Positions 46,390 through 56,861 of a stretch of 64,000 nt of DNA are shown piece after piece; positions within the stretch are counted from its first letter, which is position 1; each line of letters opens with the position of its first letter. The translations under genes and the position numbers were made by a program. Under the pieces are notes generated by a model. It saw nothing but the letters and a program-made list of their open reading frames with translations, searched no databases and was not told the DNA's origin. The stretch comes from Trachythela sp. YZ-2020 (lineage: Eukaryota > Cnidaria > Anthozoa > Malacalcyonacea > Clavulariidae). The DNA lies in the NCBI GenBank assembly GCA_016169945.1, contig JADLSH010000061.1, forward strand, positions 930,001-994,000. Reading direction: 5' to 3'.

Positions 46390-46998
46390 CGGGTCTGATT
46401 GGGCCTTAATGCGAAGAATGCGAAGCAAAATGCGAACTAAATGCGAAGCAAAATGCGAAGAATGCGAAGGCATATAGGGCCACAAAGGCCTTAATGCGAA
46501 GAGGCATAAACAGAATGCGAACTTAAGACTAAGTGCCAGCTAGGCTGAGATATCCCGAGCCATCGGGCCACGAAGGGTCTTAATGCGAAGACGCATGAGA
46601 AAAAATGCGAACTAAATGCGAAGACGCATGAGAAAAATGCGAATTAAATGCGAAGACGCAAAATGCGAAGGCGCATTGGGCCACAAAGGCCTTAATGCGA
46701 AGACGCATGAGAAAAATGCGAACGTAAGACTAAGTGTCAGCTAGGCTGAGATATTCTGGGCCGTCGGAACACGAAGGGCCTTAATGCGAAGACGCATGAG
46801 CAAAATGCGAAGACGCATGAGCAAAATGCGAAGACGCATGAGCAAAATGCGAACTAAATGCGAAGACGCATGAGCAAAATGCGAACTAAATGCGAAGACG
46901 CATGAGCAAAATGCGAACTAAATGCAAAGACACATGAGCAAAATGCGAACTAAATGCGAAGACGCGTGAGCAAAATGCGAAGACGCATGAGCAAAATA
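46390..46998 (+). repeat. Minisatellite, AAATGCGAAGACGCATGAGC type
   Basis: About 20 imperfect units built from AAATGCGAACTAAATGCGAAG and GACGCATGAGC. A higher-order block (..GGGCCACAAAGGCCTTAATGCGAAG.., ..AAGACTAAGTGYCAGCTAGGC..) repeats about every 180 bp in the first half. The latter half is a simple array. Confidence 0.85.
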
Positions 46999-47080
46999 AC
47001 CCCCAGGGAACCCCGAGGGAACCCCTATGGAACCCTGAGGGAACCCCAAGGGTACCCCTAGGGAACCCCAAGTGAACCGC
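46999..47080 (+). repeat. Short minisatellite, GGAACCCCNAGG type
   Basis: About seven units of 11-12 bp (CCCCNAGGGAAC) directly after the previous array. Confidence 0.8.
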
Positions 47081-47130
47081 ATGTATCATTAACTACACGA
47101 TGGAGTTCTGCTGGATACTCTCGGCATGGA

Positions 47131-47660
47131 TATTACGCAACGCTTTATATTACGCAACGCTTTAGGTTACGCAACGCTATTAGTATTTAAACGTTACGCA
47201 ACGTTTTATGTTACGCAACGCTTTATGTTACGCAACGCTTTATGTTACGCAACGCTTTATGTTACGCAACGCAATTAGTATTTAAACGTTACGCAACGTT
47301 TTATGTTACGCAACGCTTTATGTTACGCAACGCTTTATGTTACGCAACGTTTTATGTTACGCAACGTTTTATGTTACGCAACGTTTTATGTTACGCAACG
47401 CTTTATGTTACGCAACGCTTTATGTTACGCAACGCTTTATGTTACGCAACGTTTTATGTTACGCAACGCTTTATGTTACGCAACGCTTTATGTTACGCAA
47501 CGCTTTATGTTACGCAACGTTTTATGTTACGCAACGCTTTATGTTACGCAACGCTTTATGTTACGCAACGCTTTATGTTACGCAACGCTTTATGTTACGC
47601 AACGTTTTATGTTACGCAACGCTTTATGTTACGCAACGCTTTACGTTACGTCACCTCATT
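47131..47660 (+). repeat. 17-bp satellite, TTACGCAACGCTTTATG, about 30 units
   Basis: Nearly perfect head-to-tail 17-mers (variant ..ACGTTTTATG) with two interruptions by TTAGTATTTAAACG near 47180 and 47274. Because 17 is not a multiple of 3 and the unit lacks stops in all three forward frames, each frame reads the same 17-residue cycle. Long ORFs here are therefore artefacts of the repeat. Confidence 0.95.
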
Positions 47661-48430
47661 ATTATTCTTACCTCCAGGCGTGACGCGTGAATATTAATAC
47701 TCGGTTCAAACGTCACCTCCAGGTTGCGCAACCTCTAGGTTACGCAACCTCAGAAGGTACGTCACTTTCCAATATGGCGCCTTGCATACTAATTACTACC
47801 GTGCGCACGCGACGCCATTTTGAATACTAATTACTTCCGACCCTGGTTAGGCCGGTTAACCTACTAGTATGTCTGGGGTAAATGAGGGATACTTTACACC
47901 CGTATTTTGACATTATTTTACAATAATTAAGATATAGGATGCCTAACACAAAATGGCCTTTATACCAGTAAACCTGTGTATATATCGGGAGACATTGATT
48001 GCGGATGTTTTGCGGCAAGAGTCCGTCGTCATGTGTTATCCTTACTACCTTGGCTGCACCATGTATAACAATAGCTGAAATCATACATGTATTAATTTTC
48101 TTATTTGCGTATAGCTATTGCTATTTTTTTATTTCCTGCAATCTGATTGGCTGCGTGAGCGGGCAGCTTTTTACCATATTTGACCGTGGTCCAAAGAGTT
48201 ATTTTTTTTAAATTTTTGTTTAGGAAAAGGAGTGAAAAACATTTGAAAAACACAAAATTCCCCCCAAAATATGCTTGGCTTATATTAAACTTAGTCAGTC
48301 ACTCCGTAGACGATGTTAAAATTTTAATCTAGCTTAAATTTCATGTTAAAAACGAAAAAATAGTATAAACAATGTAAAGCTACGGCTTTCGGCTTGGCCG
48401 ACATGCAGCATGCATCATACACTCTAAAAA
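47661..48430. other. No gene recognised
   Basis: Flank of the satellite with a few diverged TTACGCAACC units to about 47770, then AT-rich sequence without supported coding. Confidence 0.45.
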
Positions 48431-48576
48431 GGTGGGTTAAATTAAAACACCTTTTCAGTCCAAATTTTAACACATTTTAGGTGTGTTTTGTAACACACCA
48501 TAAGGTATGTTAAACGCACCTTGAGGTGTGTTTAGTTGCACACCAAAAGATGTGTTAAACACACCATAAGGTTAAA
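48431..48576. repeat. Cluster of AACACACC/GGTGTGTT hairpin units
   Basis: Four to five short inverted units (for example TGTGTTTTGTAACACACCATAAGG) that fold on themselves, immediately beyond the 3' end of the Penelope-like element. A similar cluster lies at 61660-61790. Confidence 0.65.
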
Positions 48577-48791
48577 GTTTCAGACGTTCTCTGGTTTAAA
48601 ATATTTATTATTTACGAGCTTTCGGCTGCCAGTCTGCAGTCTTCAACGGGTTGATTAAAATGAGTAATAACAAATAACAGTGGTTTACAATTACAAAAAA
48701 CAAATACACTGACAAAAAACACAGTGACAGTTCCGTCTACGTGAAAAGATGAATAATTATTTACATTGATGTAGTATATATAGATATAGTT

Positions 48792-49573
48792 TTAATTGTT
48801 TTTAAGTAAGAACCTATATTGTTCTGGTAAGTGTTTTGCATTATTGTCTGCGTTTTTCGTACATGCAGTATGCCAAGATTCCAAAGTTGATCTGTGTCGA
48901 TAACTGGCTGTGTCTATAATTTTCCCGTTAGGAAAATCAATTCGGTGATCATTTGCCCACGCATGATTGGAAATGTTAGATCCGTTTTTGCAGTTTTTCA
49001 CATTCCGTTCGTGTTCTTTTCTTCGTGTTTTAAACGCTCTTCCTGTCTCGCCAATATAGCTCCACGTGCAATCAGTGCAATTTATCTGGTAAATCACATT
49101 TGTCTGATCTTCTGACGATGGTCTGTCTTTAATGGAGGGGAACATTTGTTCAAGTGTGCGGAGAGGTTTTGTGGTAGTTCGGATGTCATAGGGTTTCAGG
49201 AGTCGTTTCAGTGGTTCAGTTAGGCCTTTAATATAAGGAAGGACGGCATATGTGTACAAGCTTTTCAGGTGGTGGCACTCTGTTCTGCCGCATAACACGG
49301 TTACTTTCCACTTGTTGAAGGAATTTCTTGGGGTATCCATTTGATATTAAGGTGTTAGTTACATGTTTGTGTTCTTGTTGTTTCCCTTGGTTTGTACTCG
49401 GTAATGTTGCTGCTCTATGTAAAATAGTTTGTGCCGTGCTAACTTTGTGTTGTTTGTCATGATGTGAGTTGTAGTCTAAGTATCTGTCAGTGTGTGTAGG
49501 TTTACGGTATACATTAATAGAAAGAGATCCGTTATCACGTGTAATTAACGCGTCTAAAAATGAAAGTTTTCTG
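48792..49573 (-). pseudogene. PLE C-terminal part: linker and GIY-YIG endonuclease, one frameshift
   Basis: From the insertion site the frame reads KLSFLDALITRDNGSLSINV, YRKPTHTDRYLDYNSHHD, ..ESNRVMRQNRVPPPEKLVH, then loses frame at about 49250. Comparison with 42189-42226 shows a 38-bp deletion there. The next frame reads AVLPYIKGLTEPL.., a Cys pair (NCTDC), then WSYIGETGR, the GIY-YIG catalytic start, with FKTRRKEH and SNHAWANDHRIDF completing the nuclease, and stops at 48792. The domain nicks DNA for target-primed insertion. Confidence 0.85.
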
Positions 49574-49577
49574 TTAA

Positions 49578-49796
49578 AGTGCACATGAAAGAATTTTCAT
49601 TTTTTCACCAAAGATAGGCCGTGAAGAGACGATTCGATCGATACTATAGTGTTTAATTCGATTTTGAAACCTTTCAGAGATATTTAGCCCCAAACATGCC
49701 AAAAATGGGTTTTTTGAAATCATGGACGGGAATTAGTAGGCTGGGTACAAGCTAATTAAATTCACTTCTGTGACGACAAACCGGGACAGGAAGTAA
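49578..49796 (+). repeat. Kolobok left terminal inverted repeat
   Basis: Starts AGTGCACATGAAAGAATTTT and ends ..GGGACAGGAAGTAA. It mirrors 56639-56857 with roughly ten differences, mostly in one patch near 49645-49660. Confidence 0.95.
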
Positions 49797-49895
49797 TCTG
49801 AGCGCTTGTTATTCTATACTGATAGCAGTGTGTACAGAGCAAGGTTGGTCCCAAATTTCGACGGAAAATTGTTTAATTTATTAAGTTAGACTGAT

Positions 49896-50874
49896 ATGTC
49901 TTCTACTGAGTTATACTCGACTTCTGAACTATACTCAGATGAAAGTTTTTCATCTGTCGAGTCGGAGCTTGAAGAGATAGACAACTACGAACTTGAAGTG
50001 GAGGAATTTGATGTCGACTCGAAGACGAACGAAAAAGCAAGTGACAAATGGGACGACAATACTGTAGCCTCGGCAGCTGCAGTTTTCCCCTACAGTGATG
50101 AACCTATTGCAGATAGTGAATGGGTTGAAGATTACGAGAGAGAAAAGGAAAGCGAGAATATTCACGTCGAAGCCCTTCAACAGCGTTTAGATAACACGGT
50201 TGCTGTAAGCACATGGCAAGTAGATACAATGTAACTAGAATTCTAGAAACACTGTTGATTGAATCAGGCTTGTATCCAGTTTTATATTTGTTTTATTATA
50301 TTTTATTGTAGCCAGCTAAGGGTATCTCTTTTTATAAATCTTAGGTGCAAATGTGGTAATTGTGATACTAAATCACTACAAAACGTATACGAGTGTCAGT
50401 GTTGTCAAGAGATTCAGAGATGTGTTGATAACTTACAATCAGAAGATGTCTTGCAAGACACAGCTGGAGTTACACATCATCCTGGCTTTAGAGTGAACTG
50501 TTTGGAGAAATGGTCACTTAGAATGTCGGCTACTAAATACAGAACGAAATGTCGTAGAAGATATCGCCAAAGTGGTTCAGAGGAGGCGTGAGTATAGTTT
50601 TTTTGGCAGTTTATATATATGAATAAGCATTATTTAATATGCTTGCATAATTGTGCTGTGTTTGTCTTTTATACCTTGTTGTATGCATACTTTTTTCTAT
50701 ATTTTCAGATTCTTGCGATCAATATCATACAGAGAGTTTTCTCAACTGGTGTATGGAACTCTGGGTAGGCTTCGAATACCATTACCAGCATGTGTTTACC
50801 AAGCAATTCGAATAAAATTCAGGGAAAATTCAGATGTATTTACAGGCTTTGATGAAGATATTGATTCGGACTAA
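49896..50874 (+). CDS. Kolobok accessory protein with P2X7 ballast-like Cys-rich domain, 3 exons, intact
   Basis: Exons 49896-50230, 50345-50587 and 50709-50874 (phases 2 and 2, donors GTAACT and GTGAGT, acceptors CTTAG and TTCAG) give 247 residues with no break. Residues 1-112 are acidic and Ser-rich, without fold signals. From residue 112 comes CKCGNC, ECQCCQEIQRC, ITHHPGF-like THHPGFRVNC, LEKWSL, then FLRSISYREFSQLVYGTLG, PLPACVYQAIRIKF and a final FTGFDEDID. The order C-x-C-x2-C, CC-x4-C, HPGF-x3-C, R-x2-Y-R-x-F, LPxC-x4-IR-x-F, GF matches the zinc-binding cytoplasmic ballast domain of vertebrate P2X7. There are no transmembrane segments, so it is not a receptor. Its role in transposition is unknown. 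The start ATG lies 99 bp inside the left terminal repeat. Exon 1 could use other donors (50205), but only 50231 keeps frame. Confidence 0.8.
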
Positions 50875-51872
50875 TGTCGTATTGAGCTATTTTACAAGAA
50901 TTCAGATGTATTTATAGGCTTTGATGAAGATATTGACTATTCGTATTGAGATATTTTACAATATAGAACATAAACACTAAATCAACAGATATTTACTATT
51001 TTTTGCAGTATTGAACCTAATGACATTGTCTGCCTGTTTTAGCTTTGTATGTGCAAATGCAGGTTAAGTTATTCCCATGTTTATCTTTAATTTTGACCCT
51101 GGCCTAGTCACAAACGTAAATCAAAATTTCGCCTGAGGGTGGGCAAATATAGGAAATGATAGAAAATTTCAAAAGCCCATGTGTTTGTGCACTCTACATG
51201 GGGGGATGTGTACCCTCCAAGCATTGATTGGCGCTTTAAATGTTTTGTGCCCAAGACATGGGAAGGAGCCGCAGACATACCAATTGGTTTTTCCTTAGCA
51301 AAAATACAATATATTTTCTCGCCTTTTATTAGACTTATAGTCACTTTTGATGTTTTTATATTATGAAGTTTTTGTACAAGATAACACAACTTCTAATTTG
51401 CAACAAAAATATATAATATAATCATTTTATATCTCCTAATTGCCTTTTTAGTTGAGTAATTTGTGAATTTGAATACAATTTATATTATTTTGATCAATTT
51501 TGTTTTGCAATATTCTTATCATAATAGGTCATATACAGGTAAATAAGCTTTTTATTGTTGTTGGAAATTAACACTTGTGTTATCTTCACACAATTTGTGT
51601 TGTGTATATAAAACGCTCAAACATGACCAATAAAAGCGATAAAATATATTGTATTCTCATTACCGTTTGTTTGATACCGTAACCCCCAGCCCTGTTGGTA
51701 AGGAAAATAAAACTGACCATTTAGCAATGATTTTGGTTGAAAGCCGCATTATTATTGCAATCAACTGCTGGTTAATGAATTACTTAATACCTTCATAATC
51801 CATTTTTCTAGCATGTAAAAACACTATAGTCTATACATTAACAATACATTGTAAAGTAATTACAGTAATTAT
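50875..51872. other. Kolobok intergenic region between convergent genes
   Basis: AT-rich 1 kb between the two stop codons. A ~50-bp direct duplication of the end of the accessory gene (ATTCAGATGTATTTA.AGGC, TTTGATGAAGATATTGA) lies at 50899-50940. No gene. Confidence 0.55.
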
Positions 51873-54800
51873 TCATTTGTTTTTCTGCTGATTCTTTGGA
51901 CAATCTAAAACAAACTTATGTCCCTTCATGGCACGGCCACATGCATGTGGTACAATGTGGCTTTGCTCGTTGGCTTGTTGTTACTTCTTCAATGATGCTC
52001 TCGGGTACTATAAAAATAAGAATAATTCAATTAGGAACAAGTTTTTTTGCAGATACTGACTGATTCACTAAAGTTGTTGGTTATTATCATAATCATGGGT
52101 GTGCTGGCCAGGGGTAGGGGGGGGGGCAAACAACGCCAGTCGGGAAATATTCTCTCCACAGTCGGCAAATGTCTGAAAATGACCGACAGCGCCCGAATAG
52201 ATCAGAATAGTGTCAGTTTTTGCAAATATAGTCTGTTGATAAATTCAAGTTTCTCACCTGCTGCAGTAGGAGGAACATCTTCTACCACCATGGCCTTTCT
52301 TTCATCCCTCTTTTTGATAGCGTCTTCTCTTGCTTGCTTATCCATCATTGTGTTCATGAACGCAGGGGTCATCTTTTCCAATTGTTCCAGTTCTTTCTCC
52401 AAGGTGTTGTTTTTTTGGCAATCAATAAACGTCTCGTATATCTCTTGGACATAACCTTTGTCGACAGAATAAATAAATGCACGTTTTACTGAATGCTATT
52501 AACAATAAATTCACACATAATCTGGTTGGTTAATTGGTGCTATAAAATGGTTAATAAAATAAATAATGCATATTACTTACCAAAATCTGCTTCCACTTTG
52601 ACACCTCTTACTACTGCTTCTCCATTCTTGAATTTTGGATATACAACCACAACTTGCTCTGAGCCATCCGATTGTTTCATTTTATTATCTCGGTTCAGAT
52701 TGGTGTTGAAATGTATGGCAGCAAGGATGTGTCTAAGATTTCAAAAAAAATCATAATTAATAAATGATTTTATTTGTTATGCCAAATAGAATTTTGTGTC
52801 TGCATGGTTTGAATTAGCAGTGTGCAACAGCATTTTTAATTAGCGATATGAAAAAAATCCTTAACTGATACAGTAGATGACAAAATTTAAATACTTCTCC
52901 CATGTAGGTAGGTAGGCATACTTTACTGAACTAATTCAAACCCTGCATCGAAAGAGTATTCACAATCAAAGAGACCTTTTTACTATACCAGTAGGTTAAA
53001 ATACAGTGCATGTACCTGATGTACATTCCAGGATATGAAAATGCAATCATCTTCGGTGCAAAGTGGTTAAGAACCGAATGGAAACCTTCAAGACAACTTG
53101 TTTGGGCAATACTTGAAGCTTTCTGAATTCCAGACTTTAATCGTTTCTTTGTCAGCACCTTCTTCACTTTCTCGTACACAACTGACTCTAAAAGATATAG
53201 AGGATATCATAGCAAAAATTACACTAACAATTTATTACACAGTACAGTTAACAGTATATTTCAATTTTTAACATTTCCATGATAACTCACTCTCATCCAA
53301 CCATTTACGATGTTCGATTTCAATATCATGGGCGCACTTGTTGAAAATAGGATCTTTCAAGGCCACATGCTTATCAACAACATGCTCTAGAAAGGACTTG
53401 AATTTAGCCCAAATAATTCTTCCATCACCAGAAGAAGTAGATGTGGCACTCCAATGTAGATGGTTCTGGCATGGTCGTATCCAAGGTTGTATTTCTTCAC
53501 AGTTGGTCTCCTTGCCAATTTTAGTCAGTACTTTACCAACTTCTATAAAAAAATATTATAAACCAAGGATGAAATTTTCTACTTAGGTTGATCCATTTTA
53601 GGTATGAACAATCATCAAAAAGAAATATTAACATTTGTTTCTTTTGTTTTGGCACTTAGCAGTGATCAAAGAAATAATTTGTTTGTAATATACTTAGTCC
53701 ACCTCTGGAAAACATGTTTAAGGCAAGACCTACTTTTCCTAAGGTGCCACAAATCAATGCTTTATTTCTTGTTCTTTCTCTTTCATGTGCTTAGCAATAG
53801 ATCCATGACGATCTGTAACAAGAGCATCAAACGAGAAGTCGGATTCTGCCAGAAAATCTAAGCATTTCTGAAAGGCCAAGTATTCCATTGCCTGACTGCT
53901 ACCAGCTTCATTTCTCTGTAGAACAATAAAAAGGATCATAATAAAATTGTTTGTCCCATTATGAGCAAATTGCACCCTTAATTAGGCTCCTGCGGTTTCC
54001 TGCTTTATACTCTTAATCTATCTTGTATGCTAGTCTGTAGTACTGTGAACTGAATAAAATAGAGGACATTTTGCTTTTATACCTGGACAAGAGAAAAATC
54101 AATTATTGCAGGTTCTGTGCAACAAAACATTGTGTAAGCACAATACTTTGCACTATGCCCCATGCCTCCCATCTCCTGCTAACACCAGAGGTTCCTCTTT
54201 GGTCCTTAGTTGGTCCATCAATGCTTTTTGGTATTTTTTCCAATGATTCAGAATAGCTGGGAACAATTTGTCCTACTAAATACACAATAATAGTAAAGAT
54301 GAATAAGAATTAAACATCAAACATTTTTATACTGTAACTTTAACAGGTCTTTAACTTTGACCTATGCATGTGCACAAGTTACAAAGTGTGTTAGCACTGG
54401 TCAGTAAGACTGCACAGGTCATGCTAGCTTAGCTCACCAGGCTATAGCCTGTATGCCCACAATTATGATGGCCCAATTTTTTGGAAATATTTCTTAAAAA
54501 TGACGAGAAACTCTGTTAACTCCTTATTGTTTGGTGCTGAACACAAAATTTTAAAAACAAGTGCTGTTTCAGAGACCCAACATTTAAAAAAATCTGAATG
54601 GGCCCCTAAAAATGGTTCTTAGCCTGTAGGCCCAAAATTAGTAAATCCGGACCTGCTTAAAACCACTTCAAAAGTTTATCTTACCCTCTGATGATTGTAA
54701 AAGGTTCTCAGTGAAACACATGCCAATCCCATATGAGAAAAAACTCTCAGCACTTTACTTGCAGATGCTCCAGCCAATAAGATAGCAAAACTTAGGAGAA

Positions 54801-56569
54801 AGTTTCCTGCAGCTATTTTTGTTCCTTCCATGTTTGGTTGACTGTGCCACACAGTTTCTCTCTGTTTGCAGTCAGGATTACCACAATGCGTGTGTACAAT
54901 GACCATTGTTCCACAGTCAGTAGTTTCAACGAGTGGGTCATCAGATTTGCATGATGGACAAATTGTAAAAAGAAGTAACAGTTGGGATAGGAATACCAAA
55001 TATTTGGGCTCTGTCCGAAGGTTACCATGATCATTATTAGCTCTAAAAGAGAGTAGGTAAAGCAAGTTAATTGAAACAATAACAGTCTACTGTAGTTTAC
55101 TAAGTGAAAATATCCCAGCAACATATTTGCAAACATTCATAACAATATTTAATAAAACATACAATACAAGCAAACATCTATACCTAAATGTCTCACTACT
55201 GGATGATTCACCAGATTCCTCTTCTTTTTCCATCTCACATTCTTGAGAACTTCCCTGTGACGGTTCATTAACTGTGCTGTCTGATTCAGAGGACCCACCA
55301 ATGCCAGTTACAAATTCTTTACTAATAGGTTTTTCTACAGCACTGTCTTCACTAGATGCAGACTGTTCAAGCATTTCAATCTCTAATAAAAATACATGTA
55401 AGCATATAGTGTCTGTGACCAATAACTGAGACTGTGAGACAGCATTGTTTAGCCTAAATGCAAATCAAGACTATTCAGATCTGTATTCAGATCACATCAG
55501 ATGTCATACTCGACAGTTGTAGAATTAAAAGGAACATGCATTCATTGCAACATACAATATTTTATACTATATTAAATATATATTAAAACACAGTATTACA
55601 GGTATGAGGTCTAAGACGTTAAGGCGCTTACTTGAACGTAATTCAGCAATAATTTTCTTCTCCCTGATCAACTTCTGTTTTTCGTCCACAAGTTTATTAT
55701 GAAGAGCTCTGTTCCTCTCTCCCATGGTTCTACATTCGTCATACACGTGTGTATCCATTGGATTTGGAATTGTTTGACAGAACTTGTGATTCTTGTCAGT
55801 TTGTATCCGTTCAACGTCCTTTAAGCATAAAAAATATTGGTAAAGTATGGATAAAGTTGTGTAAACTATTAACCTTACAATGTGTAAAATAACAGTTTGT
55901 AAAAAACCTATTTGCGGTATGCAAATTGCAAGAATAATTTATAAAGTGAAGTGTTAAATTACCGAGACAATGGTCGTTGCAGCAGCTCTGTCAAGATGCT
56001 CAGGCAGCTCAGCCAACGTTTCCTCCATAAAAACGTCGACAGTTTCGTCCAACTCGGACGATGTCGAGGGTTGTGGCTCCTCCATGGCAGACGGTTCTTC
56101 TTTCGTAATCTATAAAAAAAGAAATATATGAAATATTTGTCAAAGTTATTATGTCGTAAAATGCAAATTTTTGTCACAAAAATTTATATCTAGAGTGTCT
56201 CACCTTGCGTCGAATCGCTCTTGCTGTCCTCCCTGTTGTCTTTTCGTCGCTTTCTTTTACGATGAAAATTGATGGAAACGATGAAATACCGACTTCGTCT
56301 TTTTTCAGCCACGGAATATAAGTCGTTTCTTGTCCAGGCAAATCTATTTTGCGAACAAAGGCGTCGGGTTCAAAATGCTTCGAGCATATGCAGCTTGCAA
56401 TGGAAGGCTCCCATTTAACTCGTTTTCTCTTAATGAAATCGACCCAGCGCTTCCGTCTTTTTATCGCCTGTGGCCTCAAATCACCGTCATAAGGAATCTT
56501 GTGAAGTATTACGCCGTTTTTCGGATCTGGAGTATTAGAACAGCCAAATACAACACAACGCGAAGGCAT
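51873..56569 (-). pseudogene. Kolobok THAP-domain transposase, ~12 exons, three frameshifts
   Basis: Exons (minus): 56569-56204, 56109-55963, 55818-55632, 55382-55184, 55042-54685, 54272-54083, ~53915-53735, 53541-~53290, ~53187-53015, 52732-52581, 52455-52258, 52007-51873. Exon 1 is a THAP zinc finger (C5, C10, C62-x2-H65, then HFEPDAF). Exons 3-4 are coiled and acidic. Exon 5 has a Cys-rich patch (CPSC..., HCGNPDC) and GNFLLSFAILLAGASASKVL. Exon 6 has LVLAGDGR, and exon 7 has ALVTDRHGSI, likely catalytic Asp contexts. Exon 8 has DLWHL/ECLHWS-like NHLHWS. The last exon has a Cys/GHK zinc tail. Breaks: ~8 bp missing after GDGR (~54171), 1 bp near 53757, and 1 bp near 51950. All splice sites still look good, so loss is recent. 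Confidence 0.85.
54516..54540 (+). repeat. piggyBac-end-like sequence in a Kolobok intron
   Basis: TTAACTCCTTATTGTTT followed by GGTGCT matches the piggyBac left end at 8251 almost base for base. It may be a remnant of a piggyBac insertion in intron 5 of the transposase gene. No partner end was seen. Confidence 0.45.
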
Positions 56570-56638
56570 TTTTCTCTCACATCAGACATATACTTGGCCA
56601 AACAATAGTGATTTGATAGTAATTTGATACTGGCACAT

Positions 56639-56857
56639 TTACTTCCTGTCCCGATTTGTCGTCACAGAAGTGAATTTAATTAGCTTGTACCCAGCCTACT
56701 AATTCCCGTCCATGATTTCAAAAAACCCATTTTTGGCATGTTTGGGGCTAAATATCTCTGAAAGGTTTCAAAATCGAATTGAAGAATATATTATCGATCG
56801 AATCGTCTCTTCACGGCCTATCTTTGGTGAAAAAATGAAAATTCTTTCATATGCACT
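56639..56857 (-). repeat. Kolobok right terminal inverted repeat
   Basis: Complement of 49578-49796. The transposase ATG lies 70 bp inside it, so its promoter is probably in this repeat. Confidence 0.95.
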
Positions 56858-56861
56858 TTAA

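Larger units (their letters stand above)
49578..56857. mobile_element. Kolobok-type DNA transposon, 7280 bp, TTAA duplication
   Basis: The element is flanked by TTAA at 49574-49577 and 56858-56861 and has 219-bp terminal inverted repeats that are almost identical. It inserted into the Penelope-like element. It carries two convergent genes: an accessory Cys-rich protein on the plus strand from the left end and a THAP-domain transposase on the minus strand from the right end. TTAA plus THAP plus the transposase motifs define the Kolobok superfamily. Confidence 0.92.

Noticed and set aside
46390..47080. CRISPR-like array
   Set aside because: The units are contiguous and imperfect with no unique spacers, and the context is eukaryotic.
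47242..47697. Three overlapping 117-151-residue proteins
   Set aside because: They are translations of the 17-bp satellite in three frames.
49896..50874. A host P2X7 receptor gene
   Set aside because: There are no transmembrane helices, P2X extracellular loop or ATP-site lysines; only the cytoplasmic Cys-rich module is present, and the gene lies inside transposon ends.
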